Assembly: GCF_009754945.1 (NCBI RefSeq)
Contig: NZ_WPIN01000011.1
Coordinates: 186,001-250,000, forward strand
DNA from: Spirosoma arboris
GTDB lineage: Bacteria; Bacteroidota; Bacteroidia; Cytophagales; Spirosomataceae
Direction of reading: 5' to 3'
Length of the DNA: 64,000 bases
Shown here: positions 51,516-59,370 of the stretch, one piece after another
Layout: the number at the start of each line of letters is the position of its first letter
Numbering within the stretch: position 1 is the first letter of the stretch
Translations under genes and position numbers: made by a program
Notes under the pieces: model-generated
Database searches by the model: none
Seen by the model: only the letters and a program-made list of their open reading frames with translations
Told to the model about the DNA's origin: nothing

Positions 51516-52160
51516 ATGCTTTTAGAACAGAATCAACAGACAACAATAGAATCTACAATCGCCACCCTACCCGTTATGGAAGCCTTTTACACGCTTCAGG
51601 GCGAAGGCGCACATACAGGTCGGGCTGCTTACTTTATCCGGCTTGGTGGTTGCGATGTAGGCTGCTTCTGGTGCGATGTAAAAGAATCCTGGGACGTCAA
51701 TGCGCACCCTAAATTATCGATTCAATCCATTGTTGATGGCGCTCTGGAATATCCAGGACGAATGGCTGTCATCACCGGTGGAGAACCACTCATGCACGAT
51801 CTCACCGAATTAACAGTCGCTTTACAAAAGGCGGGTTTCCAGACCAATATTGAAACGTCGGGCGTGTGTAAAGCCGTGACAGGTTCATGGGACTGGATTT
51901 GCTTTTCACCAAAGAAATTTAAAGCCCCTAACCCCGACATTTACAATAAAGCGAACGAGCTGAAAGTTATTATCTACAACCAATCTGACTTTGCTTTCGC
52001 AGAGTCGTTTGTGCCGCATTTACGCCCCGATTGCAGGCTCTTTTTGCAAACCGAATGGGGACGTTCCAATGAAATGCTACCACGCATCGTTGAGTATGTA
52101 AAAGATCACCCGCAATGGCAAATTTCGTTGCAGACACACAAGTATATGGACATCCCGTAA
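51516..52160 (+). CDS. queE: 7-carboxy-7-deazaguanine synthase
   Basis: 214 residues from ATG 51516; ATG 51576 (MEAFYTLQGEG) is a real alternative. Radical-SAM ring contraction in queuosine/deazapurine synthesis. The [4Fe-4S] motif is RLGGCDVGCFWCDVKESWD (C-x3-C-x2-C). VITGGEPLMHDL (GGEP) and FQTNIETSGV are SAM-binding regions. A long WICFSPKKFKAPNPDIYNKA insertion follows. No other queuosine genes are in the window. Confidence 0.93.
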   Translation: MLLEQNQQTTIESTIATLPVMEAFYTLQGEGAHTGRAAYFIRLGGCDVGCFWCDVKESWDVNAHPKLSIQSIVDGALEYPGRMAVITGGEPLMHDLTELTVALQKAGFQTNIETSGVCKAVTGSWDWICFSPKKFKAPNPDIYNKANELKVIIYNQSDFAFAESFVPHLRPDCRLFLQTEWGRSNEMLPRIVEYVKDHPQWQISLQTHKYMDIP

Positions 52161-52284
52161 AGGGGCGTGGAGCGTGGAGCATGGAGTATGGCTCACTAAA
52201 GAAATTCAGGTTGTTTACCCTGCTCCCAGCCCCTTGCACCCTGCTTATTACCCTGCTCCTTGCACCCTGCTCTCTGCTCTTTGC
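52161..52284. repeat. ggagc/gctcc repeat block across the OmpA-family gene start
   Basis: gcgtggagcgtggagcatgg (52165) faces a run of cctgctcc words, with ccttgcaccctgct at 52232-52245 and again at 52258-52271 (period 26). The second half codes the signal peptide of the OmpA-family protein. Confidence 0.7.
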
Positions 52285-54127
52285 TCAAACTCCCAAAGCC
52301 CAGGAACTCTACGCCCAATCCATTAAATTATTTGGCGAACGGAAAGCAGACGAAGCCATTCCGTTTATGGAGCAGGCTATAAAACAGGACCCTAATTTTA
52401 CGGATGCCTACCTCAAGCTCGGGCAGCTCTACGAGTTTACTAAACGCTACGACCCTGCTCTGGCCGTCTATCGCAATGCCATAAAACTACAACCCGACAG
52501 TCCGGCATCGGGAGCGGCCTACCAGTCGCTGAGTAACACACTACTTCGGTTAGGCCGGTACAGTGAAGCCCTGCCCTATCTCGAAAAATACCAGACGATG
52601 TTTGCCCCTCAATCGGCCCAGGCGAAGCGAATTGCCCGGCAGATTGAAACGGCACGCTTTGCGCAGGAGGCAATACAACATCCACAGGCCGTCGATCCCA
52701 AACCCCTATCATCAGTGCTTCAAACAACGCCTTCTCAGTATTTTCCGGTGCTAACTGCCGATGAGCAAACATTAGTATTTACGGCTCTGAAACCAGAAGG
52801 TGATGAAGACCTGATGACGGCCACGTTTAACGGCGAAATCTGGTCGCCACCAACCTCGTTAGCGAGTAGTATTAATACCCCCGAAAACGAAGGAACAGCC
52901 AGCTTGTCGGCAGATGGGCGTACGATTGTGTTTACAGCCTGCCAGGGTCGCAAAGGCTTCGGCAGTTGTGATTTATACATGAGTCACAAAACGGGTGACG
53001 ACTGGTCGAGCCCTGAAAATTTGGGCACGCCCATCAATACCCGTTATTATGAATCGCAACCAGCCCTATCGGCAGATGGGCGTCAACTTTATTTTGTTTC
53101 AGACCGACCGGGAGGAAAAGGTCGTCGTGATATCTGGCGAAGCGAGCGGAATGCGACTGGCGACTGGAATGAACCCGTTAACTTAGGCGAGCCGGTCAAT
53201 ACACCTTTCAATGAAGCATCCCCTTTTATTCACCCGAATGGGCAAAGCCTGTTTTTTGCTTCAGAGGGCCATATCGGTATGGGTGGGTACGACCTGTTTG
53301 TAGCCGATAATAGCGCATCAGGCTGGTCGGCTCCTACGAACTTAGGCTATCCAATTAATACATCAGAAGATCAGGCATCTTTATTTGTATCGGCCAATGG
53401 CAAACGGGCCTATTATTCCTATGAAGAACAAAAAGATGGGGTTTCGCAAAAATCCCGGCTTTACACCTTCGATTTACCCGAATCATTACGGGAGCGGATT
53501 AAGCCAGTAACGTATTTGAAGGGTGTTGTGACCGATGCCAAAACCAAAAAGCCACTCAACGCCAGCCTTGAGTTAATTGATTTAAAGACGAATCAGGTCG
53601 TTTCACGTTTGCAAACCGATAGCCAGACAGGCCAATACACAGCTGTACTGCCCAGTGGAGGTGAATATGCGTTGTATGTGAGCCAGCCAGGGTATCTCTT
53701 CAAAAGCTTGTCGTTCGATTTGACGCAGAAAACAAAAGGGGATGGCATGTCACTAACAGTACCGTTAGAACCTGCAGTAGCTGGAACGTCTGCCAACGAA
53801 ACATTGAATAATCTATTCTTTGAATCGGGCCGGTATGATCTCGCCGAAAAATCCAAAACTGAACTCGATCGATTGTCCGCTTTTTTGCAAGCCAACCCAA
53901 CCCTCAAAGTTGAGATTTTGGGGCATACCGATGATAAAGGCGATGCTGCTACGAACCTGGCCCTCTCTCAAAAACGGGCACAAGCCGTTGTCACTTATCT
54001 TGCTAAAGCGGGTATTGAAGCAAGTCGTATACGAGCAGTTGGTTATGGCAAAACCCGCCCGCTCGTTCCAAATACGACTGATGAAAACCGGCAACTCAAC
54101 CGACGCATTGAATGGAAACTCCTTTGA
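52181..54127 (+). CDS. OmpA-family envelope protein with TPR, PD40 propeller and CarboxypepD-reg domains
   Basis: 648 residues from ATG 52181. Domains in order: signal peptide (FTLLPAPCTLLITLLLAPCS...LLFAQ), two to three TPRs (ADEAIPFMEQAIKQDPNFTD), a WD40-like propeller of PD40 repeats (TASLSADGRTIVFTACQGRK; QPALSADGRQLYFVSDRPGG), a carboxypeptidase-regulatory domain (LKGVVTDAKTKKPLNASLEL) and C-terminal OmpA peptidoglycan-binding domain (LKVEILGHTDDKGDAATNLA, ASRIRAVGYGKTRPLVPN). It anchors the envelope to peptidoglycan. The same architecture occurs with type IX secretion and gliding genes, but no such partner is here. Confidence 0.9.
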   Translation: MEYGSLKKFRLFTLLPAPCTLLITLLLAPCSLLFAQTPKAQELYAQSIKLFGERKADEAIPFMEQAIKQDPNFTDAYLKLGQLYEFTKRYDPALAVYRNAIKLQPDSPASGAAYQSLSNTLLRLGRYSEALPYLEKYQTMFAPQSAQAKRIARQIETARFAQEAIQHPQAVDPKPLSSVLQTTPSQYFPVLTADEQTLVFTALKPEGDEDLMTATFNGEIWSPPTSLASSINTPENEGTASLSADGRTIVFTACQGRKGFGSCDLYMSHKTGDDWSSPENLGTPINTRYYESQPALSADGRQLYFVSDRPGGKGRRDIWRSERNATGDWNEPVNLGEPVNTPFNEASPFIHPNGQSLFFASEGHIGMGGYDLFVADNSASGWSAPTNLGYPINTSEDQASLFVSANGKRAYYSYEEQKDGVSQKSRLYTFDLPESLRERIKPVTYLKGVVTDAKTKKPLNASLELIDLKTNQVVSRLQTDSQTGQYTAVLPSGGEYALYVSQPGYLFKSLSFDLTQKTKGDGMSLTVPLEPAVAGTSANETLNNLFFESGRYDLAEKSKTELDRLSAFLQANPTLKVEILGHTDDKGDAATNLALSQKRAQAVVTYLAKAGIEASRIRAVGYGKTRPLVPNTTDENRQLNRRIEWKLL

Positions 54128-54299
54128 TGGATGAGCTATGATTTAGCCTACACATGTGCAATAAATCCTAATTCGCCCATCGTAATTCGTAAATCCATTG
54201 CTGTTTGCGGGATTTTTTTCAATTTTGTGTACGTTGTCTCAATACCCTCGCTTTTTAGAGAACGGTATTTTAGTTACCAGGCAACTCATTCTCATTGCA

Positions 54300-55271
54300 A
54301 TGACTCCCGAACACGTTAAGTGCTTAATTATAGGTTCCGGTCCAGCTGGTTATACGGCGGCCATTTATGCCTCACGGGCCAATATGAAACCCGTCCTGTA
54401 CCAGGGCGAACAACCTGGTGGCCAGCTCACCATCACCAACGAAGTAGATAATTTTCCAGGCTACCCCAACGGCGTTAATGGTCCTCAAATGATGCAGGAT
54501 CTGGAAGCACAGGCTCGTCGGTTTGGCACGGATATCCGATATGGGTTGGTAACGAAAGTTATCTTCGCAGAGCAACCTGGTCCAGGCAACCCACACCGGG
54601 CTATTGTTGACGATAAATACGAAATCACAGCAGATTCTGTAATTATTTCAACTGGTGCATCGGCTAAATGGCTTGGATTACCCTCCGAAATGCGGTTGAA
54701 TGGCCGAGGTGTATCGGCTTGTGCCGTCTGTGATGGCTTCTTTTTCAGAGGTCAGGATGTGGCTATTGTAGGAGCGGGTGATACAGCCGCCGAGGAAGCC
54801 AGCTACTTAGCTAATCTGTGCCGAAAAGTGTATATGCTGGTCCGTCGTGATGAAATGCGGGCTTCGCATTTCATGCAACAGCGCGTTAAATCGGCTCACA
54901 ACATCGAAATTCTTTATAACTCAGCTACCGAAGAGGTATTGGGTGACGAAGATGTGTCGGGTGTGCTGGTAAAAAATACGGTAACCGGCGAAGAGCGTAT
55001 TTTAGACGTAACAGGTTTTTTTGTGGCCATTGGCCATAAACCTAATACAGATATTTTCCGGGAGTTTCTTGATCTGGATGACAACGGTTACATTCTGACT
55101 GAGAAGGGAAGCACTCGAACCAATATACCCGGTGTATTTGCCTGCGGAGACGCACAGGATAACATCTATCGTCAAGCTGTTACAGCAGCCGGTACAGGCT
55201 GTATGGCTGCTCTTGACGCAGAGCGTTATTTAGTCACGCTGGAAATGCAGGGTGAAGAGATTGTTCATTAA
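54300..55271 (+). CDS. trxB: Thioredoxin-disulfide reductase
   Basis: 323 residues from ATG 54300 (TPEHVKCLIIGSGPAGYTAA); the open frame before it has no conserved sequence. NADPH-dependent reduction of thioredoxin. FAD site GSGPAGYTAAIYAS, NADPH site VAIVGAGDTAAEEASYLA, redox-active disulfide SACAVCDGFFFRG (C-A-V-C). GVFACGDAQDNIYRQAVTAA near the end binds FAD. Single gene; ends at a taagttg-type inverted repeat. Confidence 0.95.
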   Translation: MTPEHVKCLIIGSGPAGYTAAIYASRANMKPVLYQGEQPGGQLTITNEVDNFPGYPNGVNGPQMMQDLEAQARRFGTDIRYGLVTKVIFAEQPGPGNPHRAIVDDKYEITADSVIISTGASAKWLGLPSEMRLNGRGVSACAVCDGFFFRGQDVAIVGAGDTAAEEASYLANLCRKVYMLVRRDEMRASHFMQQRVKSAHNIEILYNSATEEVLGDEDVSGVLVKNTVTGEERILDVTGFFVAIGHKPNTDIFREFLDLDDNGYILTEKGSTRTNIPGVFACGDAQDNIYRQAVTAAGTGCMAALDAERYLVTLEMQGEEIVH

Positions 55272-55278
55272 CAAAACT

Positions 55279-55363
55279 AGTTGTAAGCTGTAAGTTGCCA
55301 GGTTGTTAAATCAAGCCATCACAATGGTTATGACTTCAACTTAGCAACTTACAGCTTACAACT
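55279..55363. repeat. Perfect 20-bp inverted repeat of taagttg words
   Basis: agttgtaagctgtaagttgc (55279-55298) and its exact complement (55344-55363). It fills the gap between trxB and the M23 gene. Confidence 0.85.
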
Positions 55364-55375
55364 CATCTATTTCCG

Positions 55376-56443
55376 ATGAGAAGAACCGCTACACAGTGGC
55401 TATTGGCCATTGGGTGTTTGTGCTTGACCGTAACAGCACAGGCTCAGGAGCGCGGGCGATTTAAAAATAACCTGCGTATCACGCCAAAAAACGGAGCCAA
55501 TCCGAATGCCCCAGTCGTTGAACAGCCGCAAAAAGCAGACGACCAGTTTGAACAGGAAACGACTCAATTGCGGTTTAATAACCAATTTGAACCGAAAAAG
55601 GAATTAAATCCGGTTGTCAGCGAAGACACCAGCCAGCTCGATCAGGGCGAAACCAGTGTAGTCGAAGTAATTGATTCGGTACTTGTTGGCAACGAATGGG
55701 TGAAAATTGCCGATTACTACGCCGTTTGGGATTCCCGCACCATTGATCCGTATAATATCAATCCACTCGAATTTGACGAAACGATTGATATTAAATTGTA
55801 TGATCCGCCTGCCAACCGCTACTGGTCAGCCCCATTGAGCGAAGGTAAAATGACGTCTAACTTTGGGTTTCGCTGGGGGCGCTGGCACACAGGTACCGAC
55901 CTCGATCTTGAAACGGGTACACCAATCTATACAGCTTTCGATGGAATTGTGCGCGTTGTAGGATGGGACGGAAATGGTTATGGCCGCTTTGTACTGGTTC
56001 GTCATTATAACGGCCTGGAAACGCTTTATGGCCATATGTCAAAGCAAACCGTTGAACAAGGTCAGCTCGTTAAAGCGGGTGACCAGTTGGGGTTAGGTGG
56101 TAGTACAGGGCGTAGTTCTGGACCTCACTTACATTTTGAAACACGCTATGAAGGCAACCCATTTAGCCCCCTCAACATCTTCTCATTCCCAGAAAACACG
56201 ATTAATTCCGACCACTTTCTGTTAACAGGTTCTGTTTGGGATTACTTACGGGGAGGTCGTTCATCGTCATCAGAATCCAGTTCGCGACCACGCTTCAAAC
56301 GAACCGTATTGCACAAGGTTCGGTCAGGCGAAACTCTGAGTTCTATTGCCGAGCGCTACGGCATGTCGTTATCAACATTAAAGCGCAAAAATCACATATC
56401 CGGCTCACGGCTTCGGCCCGGACAAAAAATACGTGTGCATTAG
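55376..56443 (+). CDS. M23-family peptidoglycan endopeptidase with C-terminal LysM
   Basis: 355 residues. Signal peptide (TATQWLLAIGCLCLTVTAQAQ). M23 zinc site: RWHTGTDLDLETGTPIYTAF (HxxxD) and SSGPHLHFETRY (HxH), so the enzyme should be active on cell-wall cross-links. A LysM repeat (VLHKVRSGETLSSIAERYGM to RLRPGQKIRVH) closes the protein. Residues about 20-135 are a polar linker. Confidence 0.92.
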   Translation: MRRTATQWLLAIGCLCLTVTAQAQERGRFKNNLRITPKNGANPNAPVVEQPQKADDQFEQETTQLRFNNQFEPKKELNPVVSEDTSQLDQGETSVVEVIDSVLVGNEWVKIADYYAVWDSRTIDPYNINPLEFDETIDIKLYDPPANRYWSAPLSEGKMTSNFGFRWGRWHTGTDLDLETGTPIYTAFDGIVRVVGWDGNGYGRFVLVRHYNGLETLYGHMSKQTVEQGQLVKAGDQLGLGGSTGRSSGPHLHFETRYEGNPFSPLNIFSFPENTINSDHFLLTGSVWDYLRGGRSSSSESSSRPRFKRTVLHKVRSGETLSSIAERYGMSLSTLKRKNHISGSRLRPGQKIRVH

Positions 56444-56451
56444 GTAACGTA

Positions 56452-56481
56452 TTGCATTTTCGCAAATAAACGCTACCTTTG
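56452..56481 (+). promoter_or_regulatory. rplU-rpmA promoter (TTG-N19-TACCTTTG)
   Basis: TTG 56452-56454, 19 nt, TACCTTTG 56474-56481: the full Bacteroidota consensus. It lies 30 bp before the rplU start, so it also excludes the upstream ATG at 56479 as start. Confidence 0.7.
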
Positions 56482-56511
56482 CACCCTCATTTCCAATTTC
56501 ATACACAACAC

Positions 56512-56829
56512 ATGTACGCAATCGTAGAGATCGCAGGGCAGCAATTCAAGATCCAGAAAGGTCGCACCATCTATACCCACCGGTTAGAGGGCGATGTGGA
56601 CGCTGCACTTGCCTCCGACAAGGTGAAAGTTCTCCTTGTTGACAACGAAGGGAGCATTAGCATCGGTGCTCCGACCGTCGCTGGAGCGTCGGTATCCGCT
56701 AAAATCGTCGAACACCTGAAAGGCGAGAAAGTTATCGTCTTCAAGAAGAAACGTCGGAAAGGTTACAAAAAGAAAAATGGCCACCGTCAGTATCTGACGA
56801 AGGTCCTGATCGAAGACATCACTCTATAA
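56512..56829 (+). CDS. rplU: 50S ribosomal protein L21 (bL21)
   Basis: 105 residues from ATG 56512. YAIVEIAGQQFKIQKGRTIY start and RRKGYKKKNGHRQYLTKVLI end are typical. Binds 23S rRNA. First gene of the rplU-rpmA operon; the operon is split by a repeat. Confidence 0.97.
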   Translation: MYAIVEIAGQQFKIQKGRTIYTHRLEGDVDAALASDKVKVLLVDNEGSISIGAPTVAGASVSAKIVEHLKGEKVIVFKKKRRKGYKKKNGHRQYLTKVLIEDITL

Positions 56830-56834
56830 AGTCA

Positions 56835-56906
56835 TAAGTTTGTAAGTTGTACGTTATAAGTGTCTGACTTCGGTTTTCACTTACTACTTACTCACTTACT
56901 ACTTGC
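56835..56906. repeat. taagttgta / cttactact inverted repeat block inside the rplU-rpmA operon
   Basis: taagtttgtaagttgtacgt on one side faces cacttactacttactcactt on the other; pairing is imperfect. It fills the 94-bp gap, unusually long for this ribosomal pair. Confidence 0.7.
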
Positions 56907-56923
56907 TAACTCCTTCAGAAAAA

Positions 56924-57223
56924 ATGGCACACAAGAAAGGTGTAGGTAGTTCCAAAAACGGCCGTGATTCACACAGCAAACGCCTGGGTGTAAAACTATT
57001 CGGCGGTCAGTCGGCTATTGCTGGCAATATCATTGTCCGCCAACGCGGTACAAAACACCATCCCGGCAAAAACGTCGGTTTAGGTAAAGATTATACGCTG
57101 TTCGCTCTGGTAGCGGGTACTGTGAAATTCCGTCCAGGCCGCGATAGCCGCTCGTACGTGGATATCATCCCAGCAGGACCATCGGCTGTTGAAACAGCTC
57201 CTGTTGCTGAAGCAGCAGCTTAA
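56924..57223 (+). CDS. rpmA: 50S ribosomal protein L27 (bL27)
   Basis: 99 residues from ATG 56924. MAHKKGVGSSKNGRDSHSKR start; the core VRQRGTKHHPGKNVGLGKDY is conserved. The Ala-rich tail (AVETAPVAEAAA) makes it longer than the usual 85-90 residues. Works at the ribosomal peptidyl-transferase site. Confidence 0.97.
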   Translation: MAHKKGVGSSKNGRDSHSKRLGVKLFGGQSAIAGNIIVRQRGTKHHPGKNVGLGKDYTLFALVAGTVKFRPGRDSRSYVDIIPAGPSAVETAPVAEAAA

Positions 57224-57254
57224 TTATACTATAAACCTGTAAGGTTTTTTATAG

Positions 57255-57287
57255 AAACCCGTTTAACAATCGTTGAACGGGTTTTTT
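57255..57287 (+). terminator. Intrinsic terminator of rplU-rpmA
   Basis: aaacccgtttaac pairs with gttgaacgggttt (one G-T pair), loop of 4 nt, followed by a run of T. A smaller aaacc-tgta-aggttt hairpin precedes it. Confidence 0.85.
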
Positions 57288-57373
57288 CGTATATAAAAAC
57301 TAAAAAAACAGGCGGACTGTTACCTCTGTACTAATACCGGCTCCTGTGCCAGTAAACTGAAACTTTCCTAACA

Positions 57374-57976
57374 ATGAATTCTACGTTAAACCGTCCCGTA
57401 TCCATTTTTACGGAAGGAAGCCCCAACCCGAACTCCATGAAGTTCGTGGTTAACTTTGAGCTTGTACCTACCGGCCTTTCATTTGACTACGCAACGCCGG
57501 GCGACGCCCTCCTCGAAGGGAAAGCTTCCCCTCTGGCTGTAGCTCTATTCGGCTTTGAATTTGTGCGCCGGGTATTTATTTCGGGCAATTTCGTGACCGT
57601 TACGAAAGATGATGAAACCGATTGGGACGAAGTTTTATTTGAGATCAAACTCTTCCTTAAAGACTATTTTGGCGACCAGAAACCCGTGTTTGCTCAGCGG
57701 ACAATGGATGTCAATAGCACTAAACTCGATATGGACTCCGAAACGGTACAGAAAATAAAGGCTGTACTGGATCAATATATCAAACCAGCTGTTGAATCGG
57801 ATGGTGGAGCCATTAATTTCTACTCTTTCGATGAACCGAGTGGCACCGTAAAAGTCTTACTACAAGGTTCGTGTAGCGGTTGCCCTTCCTCTACCCTTAC
57901 GCTGAAAGCTGGTATAGAAAATCTACTAACTCGTCTGGTTCCAGAAGTAAAACTTGTTGAAGCAGAAGGCGTATAA
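57374..57976 (+). CDS. Fe-S cluster scaffold/carrier Nfu (NifU-like)
   Basis: 200 residues. N-terminal Nfu_N domain (FTEGSPNPNSMKFVVNFELV; FIFGFEFVRRVF-like region GFEFVRRVFISGNFVTVTKD) and a C-terminal NifU domain (IKPAVESDGGAINFYSFDEP with VLLQGSCSGCPSSTLTLKAG), whose C-x2-C binds a [4Fe-4S] cluster between two subunits. Delivers clusters to target enzymes. No isc or suf genes are adjacent. Confidence 0.92.
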   Translation: MNSTLNRPVSIFTEGSPNPNSMKFVVNFELVPTGLSFDYATPGDALLEGKASPLAVALFGFEFVRRVFISGNFVTVTKDDETDWDEVLFEIKLFLKDYFGDQKPVFAQRTMDVNSTKLDMDSETVQKIKAVLDQYIKPAVESDGGAINFYSFDEPSGTVKVLLQGSCSGCPSSTLTLKAGIENLLTRLVPEVKLVEAEGV

Positions 57977-58028
57977 TCAGCCCAAGACACTTACCTAAAG
58001 TGCGTTCGACTGATGGTTTATAATTGAC

Positions 58029-58063
58029 AAAAGCGCTATTGAGTCATAATCAATAGCGCTTTT
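58029..58063. terminator. Two-way terminator, 14-bp perfect stem
   Basis: aaaagcgctattga and its complement (loop gtcataa) with A-tract before and T-tract after. Serves both convergent genes. Confidence 0.85.
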
Positions 58064-58077
58064 TATTTTCGAATAGA

Positions 58078-59016
58078 TCAACGTCGAAAAGTCGGGCATT
58101 TAACGACCGACGGCGGAATCAGATAATGAATTGAGATCTGGGTCAGTATATAATAATCATTACCGGGTAACCCACGCCTAACTTCGCTGGGTACTGTATA
58201 TAAAGTAGACAAGGCTTTAGTCCGGTCATCGCCTGTACGAGCGGCAATAGGTTCGGCGCGTCGGTCAGAAAAGGTAGTCGAGAGCCCGTTGGGTAAGTCG
58301 CCCGGATTTGGATAAAATCCACTTACGTCGTCGAGATAATCCGTGAATGTATAGCGAAAGCTGAGTTCAGCTGCCAGATTCAAACTTTCTGTAAGTTGCC
58401 AGCGCATTCCTACTCCAACCGGTATTGCAACCGTAAGTAGTGAATAGGGTTTAGCGTAACCAGGCTTCCCTTGCCCTTCGGTGCCTAATGGTTGTAAAGC
58501 TACCCAATCCCCTAACGAGCCATCTGCATTAACAGGCATACGCGCTTTCGGATTATGCGCCACCAAAGCGACACCCAGCGTTAAATAAGGCGTAAAAGCT
58601 GGGCGTTGGTTAGGCCGACGGCCTTCAGGATTAAATTGATATATACCACTCAAAGCCAACTCTTTGAGGTCATTCCGAAAGTGAAGGTTCCGCTGAAATT
58701 GTGCCGGATGCACATTCGGTTCATCTTTATTAAAGGTGTAATCATCGCCAGCCAATCGTATTACAGTAAATGACGCCCGCCCGGAAAAACGGGGGCTGAA
58801 ATGACGGGTAAAACTCCCTCCAAGGTTCCAGCGAGGTAGTAATGAAAAGCTTTGAAATGCTTGATTAGGGGGAGACAGTTCGCCCAAATAGAACGACGAA
58901 CCGCCCCCCAGGCCCACTTCAGAAAACGGAATAAATTGTGAATTTCCACGACGTTGTGCTTGTGCATCGATTAGGCAAAAAAGCGCCATGTAGACCATAG
59001 CCAGTAACAATTTCAT
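58078..59016 (-). CDS. Outer-membrane beta-barrel protein, DUF6089-like
   Basis: 312 residues with signal peptide (KLLLAMVYMALFCLIDAQAQ). ECF-like opening FSEVGLGGGSSFYLGELSPP and strands NLGGSFTRHFSPRFSGRASF, ALSGIYQFNPEGRR, FTPYLTLGVALVAHNPKAR, LAAELSFRYTFTDYLDDVSG fit the Bacteroidota family often annotated DUF6089. Function unknown. It ends at a bidirectional terminator. Confidence 0.75.
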   Translation of the reverse strand: MKLLLAMVYMALFCLIDAQAQRRGNSQFIPFSEVGLGGGSSFYLGELSPPNQAFQSFSLLPRWNLGGSFTRHFSPRFSGRASFTVIRLAGDDYTFNKDEPNVHPAQFQRNLHFRNDLKELALSGIYQFNPEGRRPNQRPAFTPYLTLGVALVAHNPKARMPVNADGSLGDWVALQPLGTEGQGKPGYAKPYSLLTVAIPVGVGMRWQLTESLNLAAELSFRYTFTDYLDDVSGFYPNPGDLPNGLSTTFSDRRAEPIAARTGDDRTKALSTLYTVPSEVRRGLPGNDYYILTQISIHYLIPPSVVKCPTFRR

Positions 59017-59370
59017 ATATATACAATTCGGTAGGTTTCAAAATAACGTAAAATAGATCTTTATAATGATAAAGTTTGGAAGATTTTGTTGCTATGATGA
59101 TTCTATATTCAACAAGTACTATCATTGTTCAAACGATAGAAAGCTATGATTTAGGATGACCAGGCAGGAACTTTCTACTGGCCAAATCTTAGTATGTTTT
59201 TATTTACCGTTATTTCGTCTACGAAAAATACAAGTATTGACACAGCTCATTTAGGGCGACTAAGTGCCTTTATTTTTACCATTCACTCAAAATAAATCTG
59301 TCGTTATCTAACCCTGGCGTCGGATTTGCGTTTCTTTTGTAGAACTCGTTTCCATTCACTTATTCACTGC
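59017..59370. other. 354-bp divergent gap between two outer-membrane protein genes
   Basis: AT-rich, with no supported coding sequence and no large inverted repeat. TTATTTTG (minus, about 59040) is the nearest match to a -7 box for the DUF6089-like gene. Confidence 0.4.
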
